From Acetobacter orleanensis (GTDB lineage Bacteria; Pseudomonadota; Alphaproteobacteria; Acetobacterales; Acetobacteraceae), in the NCBI RefSeq assembly GCF_001581005.1, contig NZ_LHZV01000046.1, forward strand, positions 1 to 43,371: 43,371 nucleotides of DNA, in the 5' to 3' direction. The notes beneath the pieces were generated by a model, which was given only the letters and a program-made list of their open reading frames with translations, did not search any database and was not told where the DNA came from. How positions within the stretch are numbered: the stretch's first letter is position 1; every line of letters starts with the position of its first letter. Positions 1 to 6,960 of the stretch are shown here, piece by piece. Both the position numbers and the translations under genes were made by a program.

Positions 1-421
1 GGGGGGGGGGGGGGAGGAGCAAATAACATCCCCAGCATCACGGGGTCGCGTCCAGCATAGTGGGCGTCATACCGGAACTCTTGGTAAGGTTGAGCAGATT
101 TTCACACGATTTGGAGGCATGTGGACCACGTCTATACTGAGCATGATCAGTCTTTTCTGGCGGCGGTGGCGTATGGAGTGTGATTTACATTGCTCCTACC
201 GTGCGCCGCTTTCCTCGGTTCTGTCAGGGGTTGCGCCGATGGGGGCGATTAGTGCTCTGGTGGCGGTTATTTGCTGCAACGGCACTATTTTCTGCATTGA
301 TCTGGCATTTATGGGGGAGTTGTCTGTTCTATTCATGGCTCTATCCAGAAAACAGCCAGTTCATTAACGTCGTCGAATCATGTCTTGTGGCTTCGATATT
401 TTCTGGAATGGACTGAGGTAG
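1..421. other. Window-edge region, no confident gene
   Basis: The first 14 bases are all G, which is more typical of a contig-end or read artefact than of genomic sequence in a roughly 55-60% GC genome. The rest holds only short open frames. The best one starts at a GTG at 180 and runs to 416 on the plus strand (78 residues). It is Arg/Trp-rich at the N-terminus and has one hydrophobic stretch that could span a membrane. Its start has no well-spaced ribosome binding site, and I recognise no family. A GAGG at 415-418 belongs to the next gene. The region could carry the promoter of the porin gene or the decayed end of a neighbouring gene. Confidence 0.4.
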
Positions 422-1942
422 ATGGCAAAGCACACCAGACTGAAGCAGGTTTCTCTGGCTTCTTTGCTGTTGATGGGGTGTGGAGGGTGTCCTTCACTTG
501 TCCGCGCGGAAACGTCGGCACAGCCTGCTGCTGCTATACGCACATCTGTCCCTAAAAAACGGGTGCAGCCGGGTAGCGTGCAAAAGCCCGCGCATCTGCC
601 GCTCAACGCGCAAAAGCCTGAAGGTGTGTCCCCTGCGGAAGAACTCACCGTGCCCACAAGCACAGTCACTCAGGATGATATGCCCAAGCTGCAAGCGGGT
701 AATCTGTTTCATCCGGAGGGCGGGCATAAGCTGAGCTACTGGGATGGGCTGCAAGGCCATTTCAGTATCGAAGCCGGGATTGCCGGGAACCCGTGGACGC
801 GCTCGGGCCGGAACTTCGCGCAATATTATGCCGATCGGGCCAATACCGTCACGCTGAACCAGATTATGGGGTCACTTTCTCATCCGGTTACAAGTGTGGG
901 GGGCGGGTATGGAATCGGCTTTGTGCTGGAGGCTATGTATGGCTCGGATGCACGGTTTGACCCGACGATTGGCATGGCGTCAGACTCGCTCCATAGCCTG
1001 TATCAGTGGGCCCCTACACAGGCGCATCTGGACGTCCATATGCCTTGGTTGTTCCGCCACGGGATAGATGTGCAGATCGGGCAGATGTACGGGCTGATGG
1101 GGGTGGAAGGCACACCGGCACAGGCGCGGCCATTCTATACATTCAATTATGCGTCCGACTACATCGTGCCGTTTGAGACGGTTGGTATTGTCGCCACCAT
1201 GCATCTGGCAAAACATGCGGACTGGATTGTCGGGATTGATACCGGGAATTCCGTGACCTTTGGAAAATACGGCAATAACAACAAGCCCAAAGGCTATTTT
1301 GGATTTACGTTTAACCATCTGCTGGATGGTAAGCTGGATATGCATGCCATTGGCCGTTTTGGGCCGCAGGGCAATAACGGCCGGACCCTTATCTCACCGG
1401 ATGGCTTGGCAAGCGCCGGGGTGGGGCCGGAAGCCAACCGGAAAATGCAGTATAATGGAAACATTATGGCGGCATATCACGTGAACAAGGCCGTGACGGT
1501 GACGGTGGATGCCGTGTACCTCCATGATGATCTGACCCGTGATGATGCCTACGGCATTACCACTTATCTGGCATGGGCCATCCATCCATGGCTGACGCTA
1601 AATGCCCGTGGCGAGATTTACCGCGACAATACCGGCGGGATTACCGCGCAATATGCGAGTTTGACGTCCTATACGCGTTCTCTCAGCAACAAGCCTTATC
1701 CTTATTATGTCGCCCCGCCGACAACATATGGGGAACTGACCGTTGGAGCAGCATACCAGCCGCAATTTATCAACAGGCGGCTTGGCCTTGGTGCTCTGAC
1801 CATCCGGCCGGAAATCCGTCTGGATAAGTCGTTGAATGGCACACATCCCTTTAATCAGGCAGGCACGGTGTCCAACCCGGTTGTGAATAACGGCACCAAC
1901 AATATGCTCTGGTTCAGTTGTGATGCTACGTGGGCGTTTTAA
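422..1942 (+). CDS. Outer-membrane beta-barrel protein (porin-2/OmpL-like)
   Basis: This 506-residue protein has a cleavable N-terminal signal, with a hydrophobic stretch at about residues 10-20 and a likely cut after VRA near residue 29. A Cys-containing segment (LLMGC) is a poor lipobox, so signal peptidase I is more likely. A variable Ala/Pro/Lys-rich linker of about 65 residues follows. The remainder alternates polar and aromatic/glycine residues, as in a transmembrane barrel. The last residue is Phe (TWAF), a typical outer-membrane assembly signal. The pattern fits the porin-2 (OmpL-like) group better than OprB. The substrate cannot be read from sequence. GAGG at 415-418 supports the ATG at 422. 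The gene stands alone ahead of the riboflavin leader. Confidence 0.75.
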   Translation: MAKHTRLKQVSLASLLLMGCGGCPSLVRAETSAQPAAAIRTSVPKKRVQPGSVQKPAHLPLNAQKPEGVSPAEELTVPTSTVTQDDMPKLQAGNLFHPEGGHKLSYWDGLQGHFSIEAGIAGNPWTRSGRNFAQYYADRANTVTLNQIMGSLSHPVTSVGGGYGIGFVLEAMYGSDARFDPTIGMASDSLHSLYQWAPTQAHLDVHMPWLFRHGIDVQIGQMYGLMGVEGTPAQARPFYTFNYASDYIVPFETVGIVATMHLAKHADWIVGIDTGNSVTFGKYGNNNKPKGYFGFTFNHLLDGKLDMHAIGRFGPQGNNGRTLISPDGLASAGVGPEANRKMQYNGNIMAAYHVNKAVTVTVDAVYLHDDLTRDDAYGITTYLAWAIHPWLTLNARGEIYRDNTGGITAQYASLTSYTRSLSNKPYPYYVAPPTTYGELTVGAAYQPQFINRRLGLGALTIRPEIRLDKSLNGTHPFNQAGTVSNPVVNNGTNNMLWFSCDATWAF

Positions 1943-2029
1943 AACGGGAACAGTTAAAGCACAGGCAGAAAACCGGACCTCACGTATTGTTTTGGCCTGC
2001 TCTGAGTGCATTGTCCCTTGCAAGCAGAC

Positions 2030-2035
2030 TATATT
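2030..2035 (+). promoter_or_regulatory. Possible -10 box of the rib operon
   Basis: TATATT lies about 44 bases before the FMN aptamer, and a weak -35-like TGCATT sits 17 bases upstream of it. Placement suits a promoter for the riboswitch-led rib transcript, but the -35 match is poor. This is inference from position only. Confidence 0.25.
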
Positions 2036-2078
2036 CACCCCATCATAACAGACACGGTTGCTGTCTATGCAGCCGTGA

Positions 2079-2219
2079 CGTTCTCAGGGCAGGGTGAAAA
2101 TCCCTACCGGCGGTAAGTAACGGTTTTCCGTTATAAGCCCGCGAGCGCCTGCTTCGGCAGGGTCAGCAGATCCGGTGTAATTCCGGAGCCGACGGTTACA
2201 GTCCGGATGAGAGAGAACG
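2079..2219 (+). promoter_or_regulatory. FMN riboswitch (RFN element)
   Basis: The conserved RFN blocks appear in order: the AGGGCAGGGTGAAAATCCC block near 2086-2104, the CCGGCGGTAA block, GCCCGCGAGCG, GGTCAGCAGATCCGGTG near 2161-2177, TTCCGGAGCCGACGGTTA, and AGTCCGGATGAGAGA. The closing P1 stem is perfect: CGTTCTC (2079-2085) pairs with GAGAACG (2213-2219). RFN elements bind flavin mononucleotide and turn down riboflavin genes, which matches the ribD-ribE-ribBA-ribH operon that follows. About 107 bases separate the aptamer from the chosen ribD start, enough for an expression platform. Because the aptamer is continuous with an open frame, ribD must start downstream of it. Confidence 0.96.
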
Positions 2220-2322
2220 GTGCAGGCCTTTGGGTCTCCGCGTCCATGCGGGGGCACAAGGGGTGTTCTCTGCTATCTGCCCTGAGTCTGTCTGGTTATG
2301 TTTTTGGCAGATGGGTACAGGG
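2212..2322 (+). promoter_or_regulatory. Candidate expression platform of the FMN riboswitch
   Basis: AGAGAAC (2212-2218) is the 3' side of the aptamer P1 stem and is also perfectly complementary to GTTCTCT (2265-2271), so the two pairings exclude each other. Further down, ATCTGCC (2275-2281) can pair with GGCAGAT (2306-2312), and CCCTG (2280-2284) can pair with CAGGG (2318-2322), which contains the probable ribD ribosome binding site. These last two also exclude each other. There is no T-run after a stable hairpin, so control of translation is more likely than termination. The complementarities are seen; the switching role is inferred. Confidence 0.45.
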
Positions 2323-2326
2323 TGTG

Positions 2327-3346
2327 ATGCAAACCCCTTCAGAATTGATACCGGACTGTGTCGCGCGGGCCTTTGAGGCAGCGCTTGCGGAGGCATGGCA
2401 GTTTGTAGGCCAGACGGCTCCCAATCCTGCCGTGGGCTGCACGTTGCTGGATGAAGCTGGTGAGGTGCTGGTTGTGGCGGCACACCATCGCGCGGGACAG
2501 CTTCATGCGGAGCGGCTTGCGCTGGAAGAAGCAAAGCAGGTCGGGGTGTTCGCGCGCGTGCATACGGCGGTTGTCACGCTGGAACCCTGCAATCACACAG
2601 GCCGGACGCGCCCCTGCACGGAGGCGCTGCTGGACTCTCCCGTTAAAACTGTCTGGATTGGATGCCCGGACCCCAACCCGCATGTGGTGGGCGGCGGCGC
2701 GGCGGCACTGACAGAAGCGGGTGTTACGGTGCGCTGGCTGGCGGATGCCCCGAACGCGGCCGTTCTCGCCGCCAAGTGCAGTGCGCTCATCGCACCGTTT
2801 GCGATGCGGATGGTGCAGGGCCGACCGTGGATTACCGTCAAACAGGCGCTAGACCAGCATGGCAGCATGGTGCCTCCTGCCGGGCAGACCACGTTTACAA
2901 CACCAGAGTCCCTTCGCTTTGCACATGGCCTGCGCCGGGCGACCGATCTGGTCATTACCGGCATGGGCACGGTGCTGGCGGATAATCCTTCTTTTACCGT
3001 GCGGCATGTCCCGGACCATGCTGACCGCCGCAGAACGTTGGTGGTCTGCGGGCAGGAAGCGCATGTGCCGTTACGCTGGCGGGAGCAGACGCATGCGCGC
3101 TTTGACGTGACATTCTGCCCCGATATTCAGGAACTTCCCGCTCTGCTGGCTGAAACCCCAGCGCTGTGGGCCATGGTGGAAGCTGGCCCGACTTTGCTGG
3201 CTGCCCTGCGGGCGCAGGGGCTGTGGGATGACTGGCTTACCATTCGTCAGGATGCGCACGGCGCAGACCATTTTTCCGTTTCAACCCGTCATGCAACAAC
3301 GCCGCTTGCTCTGTTCCCAGAGTGGGCACGATGCGCTGAGGAGTAA
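2327..3346 (+). CDS. ribD: Riboflavin biosynthesis deaminase/reductase RibD
   Basis: RibD carries out two consecutive steps of riboflavin synthesis: deamination of the pyrimidine made from GTP, then NADPH-dependent reduction of its ribose. The N-terminal cytidine-deaminase-like domain shows the zinc and proton-transfer motif HAERLAL near residue 59 and PCNHTGRTRPC near residues 86-97, with the expected His and two Cys ligands. The C-terminal reductase half ends with the EAGPTLLAAL segment. Length is about 339 residues from the ATG at 2327, usual for the family. I chose that ATG because the open frame upstream runs through the riboswitch aptamer and because AGGG (2319-2322) lies just ahead of it. 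Many homologues have HAEVxAL where this one has HAERLAL. The gene is first in the operon, with two bases between its stop and ribE. Confidence 0.95.
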   Translation: MQTPSELIPDCVARAFEAALAEAWQFVGQTAPNPAVGCTLLDEAGEVLVVAAHHRAGQLHAERLALEEAKQVGVFARVHTAVVTLEPCNHTGRTRPCTEALLDSPVKTVWIGCPDPNPHVVGGGAAALTEAGVTVRWLADAPNAAVLAAKCSALIAPFAMRMVQGRPWITVKQALDQHGSMVPPAGQTTFTTPESLRFAHGLRRATDLVITGMGTVLADNPSFTVRHVPDHADRRRTLVVCGQEAHVPLRWREQTHARFDVTFCPDIQELPALLAETPALWAMVEAGPTLLAALRAQGLWDDWLTIRQDAHGADHFSVSTRHATTPLALFPEWARCAEE

Positions 3347-3348
3347 CC

Positions 3349-3951
3349 ATGTTTTCCGGAATTATTGAATCCCTTGGCCCTGTGCGCAAAGTGGAGCCCG
3401 GTGCTCAGTCTGTCATGCTGGAAGTGGAGACTGGCCTGCGAGATGTGGCGGAGGGGGAAAGCATTGCGGTTAATGGTGTGTGTCTGACGGCGACAGCCCC
3501 ATCCGCAAACGGTCTGGTGCAGTTTTTTGTCAGTAGCGAGACACTGGACCGCACCACACTGGGCGCGTTGCGGGTCGGCAGCTTTGTTAATCTGGAACGG
3601 GCCGTCACACCCGCCACCCGGTTGTCCGGCCATATTGTGCAGGGGCATGTGGATGGCACCGCGACATTTGTGGAAAGCACGCCGTCGGGCGATGCACACC
3701 GCGTGGTGTTTGAAGTGCCCGCCAGCCTGCGCCGCTACATGGTGGAAAAAGGCTCCATCACGCTGGATGGTATCAGCCTCACGCTGAATGAACTCAGCGC
3801 TATGCAGGGCGATACGTTCCGTATCGCGCTGATGATTATTCCGCACACATGGACACATACCAACCTCGGTAAACTGGTGCTGGGGGATGCGGTGAATGTG
3901 GAAGTGGATGTGATTGCCAAATATGTGGAGGCTCTATGTCAGAACCAGTGA
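3349..3951 (+). CDS. ribE: Riboflavin synthase alpha chain
   Basis: The enzyme dismutates two molecules of 6,7-dimethyl-8-ribityllumazine into riboflavin and the pyrimidine intermediate. The protein begins with the hallmark MFSGIIE and contains two similar lumazine-binding halves. The first carries AVNGVCLT near residues 40-47 and the second has LDGISLTLNE near residues 141-150. SGHIVQGHVDG near residues 89-99 is the typical linker motif. Its 200 residues match the family length. GAGGAG five bases before the ATG fixes the start. The 3' end overlaps ribBA by 16 bases, which points to translational coupling. Confidence 0.95.
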   Translation: MFSGIIESLGPVRKVEPGAQSVMLEVETGLRDVAEGESIAVNGVCLTATAPSANGLVQFFVSSETLDRTTLGALRVGSFVNLERAVTPATRLSGHIVQGHVDGTATFVESTPSGDAHRVVFEVPASLRRYMVEKGSITLDGISLTLNELSAMQGDTFRIALMIIPHTWTHTNLGKLVLGDAVNVEVDVIAKYVEALCQNQ

Positions 3952-5282
3952 AAAACGCTCCGGTCGGGGCGGCTCAGCCGTCTGATACCTTGCGTCGCGC
4001 TGTAGAGGCTCTGCGCGCGGGCCGCATGGTGATTATGGTGGATGATGAAGACCGCGAGAACGAGGGCGACCTTGTGATGGCGGCGGAATTCATGACGCCA
4101 GAGGCCATGAATTTCATGATCACCCATGCGCGCGGCCTGGTGTGTTTGCCGCTGCCACCCGCACAGGTGGAGAAGCTGCAACTGCCCATGATGGTGCGGG
4201 ACAATACCGCCCGGCACGGCACGGCCTTCACAGTCTCTATCGAGGCGCGGGAAGGGGTAACAACCGGCATTTCCGCAGCGGACAGGGCGCATACCATTCT
4301 GGTGGCGACGTCCGAAGCTGCGCAGCCGTCCGATCTGGCAACACCCGGCCACATCTTCCCGCTGCGGGCGGCTCCCGGTGGGGTGCTGGAGCGCATTGGC
4401 CATACGGAAGGCTCCATAGACCTGCTGCGTCTGGCTGGCCTGCGTCCTGCGGCGGTCATCTGCGAAATTCTGAATGAAGATGGCACTATGGCCCGCCGTC
4501 CGGCGCTGGATGTGTATGGCCAGCAGCATGACATGCCGATTATCTCCATTGCGGAACTGGTGACGTGGGTCAGCACACACGGCCTGACGCCGCTTGCGCA
4601 GTTTGAAGCAAAATCAGCGGATGTTTCTGCCGAAGCTTCGGCAGAAGAAGAGATGGAAGATCTCGCAACCGCCGCCCTGCCCAGCGCCTATGGCGGGGAA
4701 GACCTTGCTATCCATGCCTTCCGGGATTCCCGTGGGGTGGAGCATGTGGCGCTGGTAAAAGGAAATCCCGCAGCGCCGGGTGCGGTGCCTCTGGTGCGGA
4801 TGCATTCTGAATGTGTGACGGGTGACGCCCTCGGTTCCTTGCGGTGTGATTGCGGGACACAGTTGCATGCAGCTCTAAAAGCCATTGGGCAGGCGGAGTG
4901 TGGCGTGCTGGTTTACGTACGCGGGCATGAAGGGCGCGGCATTGGTCTGGTGAATAAAATCCGGGCTTATGAATTGCAGGATGCCGGGCTGGATACGGTA
5001 GATGCCAACCATCGGCTTGGATTTGCCACGGATGTGAGGGACTGGGCGGCAGCGGCTGGAATCCTGCGTGATCTGGGCATAGGCCAGCTTGATCTGCTGA
5101 CAAACAATCCAGACAAGGTACGCGCGCTGGAAGCCCGGGGTTTTCAGGTGCGGAAAAGACTCGGTCTGGAAACGCCGGTTAACCCGCACAACCGCGCCTA
5201 TCTGCATGCCAAGCGCCAGCGGATGGGGCATAGCCTGAGTCACTTTTCTGTGAGTGACGCCCCAGCCACCGTCACGGTCTAA
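3936..5282 (+). CDS. ribBA: DHBP synthase / GTP cyclohydrolase II fusion RibBA
   Basis: The N-terminal half makes 3,4-dihydroxy-2-butanone 4-phosphate from ribulose 5-phosphate. It shows the acidic metal-binding loop DDEDRENEGDL near residues 36-46 and HTEGSIDLLRLAG near residues 156-168. The C-terminal half opens GTP to the first pyrimidine intermediate. It keeps all three zinc cysteines (CVTGDALGSLRCDC, about residues 293-306), RGHEGRGIG, AYELQD and the DxR pair in DVRDW. Both halves therefore look catalytically intact. That matters because some alphaproteobacteria carry RibBX versions with a dead second half. The linker between the halves (about residues 225-245) is acidic and Ala-rich. 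The start at 3936 lies inside ribE, behind GGAGG with four bases of spacing. Confidence 0.95.
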   Translation: MSEPVKNAPVGAAQPSDTLRRAVEALRAGRMVIMVDDEDRENEGDLVMAAEFMTPEAMNFMITHARGLVCLPLPPAQVEKLQLPMMVRDNTARHGTAFTVSIEAREGVTTGISAADRAHTILVATSEAAQPSDLATPGHIFPLRAAPGGVLERIGHTEGSIDLLRLAGLRPAAVICEILNEDGTMARRPALDVYGQQHDMPIISIAELVTWVSTHGLTPLAQFEAKSADVSAEASAEEEMEDLATAALPSAYGGEDLAIHAFRDSRGVEHVALVKGNPAAPGAVPLVRMHSECVTGDALGSLRCDCGTQLHAALKAIGQAECGVLVYVRGHEGRGIGLVNKIRAYELQDAGLDTVDANHRLGFATDVRDWAAAAGILRDLGIGQLDLLTNNPDKVRALEARGFQVRKRLGLETPVNPHNRAYLHAKRQRMGHSLSHFSVSDAPATVTV

Positions 5283-5312
5283 TTTTACAAAGTTTTCTTT
5301 AAGGATAACGCC

Positions 5313-5795
5313 ATGAGCACACGCAATCCCGTTTCTCTCCCCAACCTCAACCTGACGCCCATGCCGCGTCTGGCGCTGATTGTCAGCCGCTTTAATGAGG
5401 AGGTCACGGGTGGCCTGCGGGATGGCGCACTGGCATGGCTGGGCGAGCACGGCATTACGGTGGCGGAAGGAGATGTTTTTGCAGCCCCCGGCGCGTTTGA
5501 AATGCCTTTGCTGGCACAGACGCTGGCCAAAACCGGCAAATTTGAAGGCGTGATCTGCCTCGGCTGCGTCATTAAAGGCGATACAGCTCATTTTGAATTT
5601 ATCAGCCTTGGCACCACGGTCGGGTTGATGCAGGCCTCACTGGCTACGGAAACACCAATCGCGTTTGGTGTGCTCACAACCTACACGGATGAGCAGGCCA
5701 CCGTGCGTTCTCGCGATGATGTGCACAATAAAGGGCGGGAAGCTGCCGCAGCCTGTGTGGAGTCTCTTGCGTTGCTTCGTCAGATCAGGGTCTGA
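5313..5795 (+). CDS. ribH: 6,7-dimethyl-8-ribityllumazine synthase
   Basis: Lumazine synthase condenses the pyrimidine product of RibD (after dephosphorylation) with the butanone phosphate from RibBA, supplying the substrate of RibE. Visible family motifs are SRFNE near the N-terminus, PGAFEMP, GCVIKGDTAHFEF with the catalytic His, FGVLTTYTDEQA and NKGREAA. Length is 160 residues, as usual. AAGGA seven bases before the ATG supports the start, 30 bases after ribBA. In many alphaproteobacteria nusB follows ribH; here a hopanoid-related membrane gene follows instead. Confidence 0.95.
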   Translation: MSTRNPVSLPNLNLTPMPRLALIVSRFNEEVTGGLRDGALAWLGEHGITVAEGDVFAAPGAFEMPLLAQTLAKTGKFEGVICLGCVIKGDTAHFEFISLGTTVGLMQASLATETPIAFGVLTTYTDEQATVRSRDDVHNKGREAAAACVESLALLRQIRV

Positions 5796-5846
5796 TGCAT
5801 AAGGGCGGCGGGATGGAGCCAGCGGCCCTGTAACGCAGGGGGAAGA

Positions 5847-6857
5847 ATGAAGCGGGTTACCGTCATCGCAGGTCTTCTGGGGCTGGGGCTGACAGTCTGG
5901 ATGCTGATGCAGTTCGGCGCGCGCTCCATCCTTTCCCTCATCATGACAGGCGGCTGGGGTATTCTGGCCGCCATCCTGTTTCATACCGTGCAGGTGGCGC
6001 TTTCAGCACAGGCGTGGCGCACCATTGCCGGGAATAGTCTGTCCCCTTCTCTGCCATGGCGCGACTATTTTCTGCTGCGCTGCGTGCGGGAAGGGATCAA
6101 CAATCTCCTCCCCGTGGCGCAGGTGGGCGGGGAGGTCTGGTCCAGCCGCCTTCTCGCTCGGCGAGGCCTTGGCACCCGGCATGCCGCGGCGGCCACCATT
6201 TGTGACCTCACGCTTGAACTGCTCAGTCAGGTGATCTTCACCTTTCTTGGGCTTGGTCTGCTGCTGTTTCTGGTCAAACGCTCTCCCATTACCGATGAAT
6301 TACTGGAAAGCGCCCTGATTGCTCTGGCTGTCGGGCTTGCGCTGTTTATCAGCCAGTGGCTCGGGGCGGTCGCGTTTGTTGAGGTGTTACTGGTTAAAAT
6401 TGCCGGACATCTGGGCTGGAACGGTGTTGATGGTATTCGCGGGCTGCATCAGGCGGTTCTTGGCTTGTACAAGGTCAAGCGCAATGCCGTCATGGCGCTC
6501 TGGCTCCAGTTTATCGCGTGGGCGCTGGGAGCGGTGGAAGTCTGCCTTATTCTGCATTTTATGGGGCATGACTGCTCGCTCTCCGTTGGTTTTGTTATTG
6601 AGGGCGTGGGGGAAGCCGCAAAATCCGTGGGCTTTGCAGTGCCCGGCGCGCTGGGCGTATCAGAAGGCGGTTATCTGCTGATTGGTGGCCTATTTGGCAT
6701 TAGTCCGGCACTGGCTATTGCTCTCTCCCTTATCAAACGTGTGCGGGAAATTGCGTGGGGTGTGCCCTCTCTGCTGGTGTGGCAGTGGTTGGAACATCGA
6801 TGGGATGCACAGCCGCGCAACGGGTGCAAAAATCCGCTTTCCCGTTCCGGTCTGTAA
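5847..6857 (+). CDS. hpnL: Hopanoid-associated membrane protein HpnL
   Basis: This 336-residue integral membrane protein has about eight hydrophobic segments spread over its length. It belongs to the flippase-like lysylphosphatidylglycerol-synthase transmembrane family. The segment REGINNLLPVAQVGGEVWSS (about residues 82-101) and the later GEAAKSVGFAVPGALGVSEG (about residues 256-275) are characteristic of the HpnL branch found in hopanoid gene clusters. The biochemical role is not established; a part in lipid handling at the inner membrane is inferred. GGGGGA just ahead of the ATG supports the start. hpnN follows 103 bases later in the same direction, which reinforces the assignment. Confidence 0.82.
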   Translation: MKRVTVIAGLLGLGLTVWMLMQFGARSILSLIMTGGWGILAAILFHTVQVALSAQAWRTIAGNSLSPSLPWRDYFLLRCVREGINNLLPVAQVGGEVWSSRLLARRGLGTRHAAAATICDLTLELLSQVIFTFLGLGLLLFLVKRSPITDELLESALIALAVGLALFISQWLGAVAFVEVLLVKIAGHLGWNGVDGIRGLHQAVLGLYKVKRNAVMALWLQFIAWALGAVEVCLILHFMGHDCSLSVGFVIEGVGEAAKSVGFAVPGALGVSEGGYLLIGGLFGISPALAIALSLIKRVREIAWGVPSLLVWQWLEHRWDAQPRNGCKNPLSRSGL

Positions 6858-6960
6858 GTCCGTCAGGCGTGATCTGCATATCCTCCCTTGCATCAGGCTG
6901 GTGGGTTGGTCCAAACGGAAGCAGCTTTGGGCCTTGTGCCGTGAACTTTTCAGGATCTGA

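Noticed and set aside
119..367. Open frame of 82 codons next to the left edge
   Set aside because: It overlaps another weak frame, its GGAGG is only one base from the ATG, and the sequence shows no family resemblance. Kept as an unassigned region.
2207..2326. Extension of ribD back to 2207
   Set aside because: It would run through the FMN aptamer and the following leader. Family length and a ribosome binding site favour the ATG at 2327.
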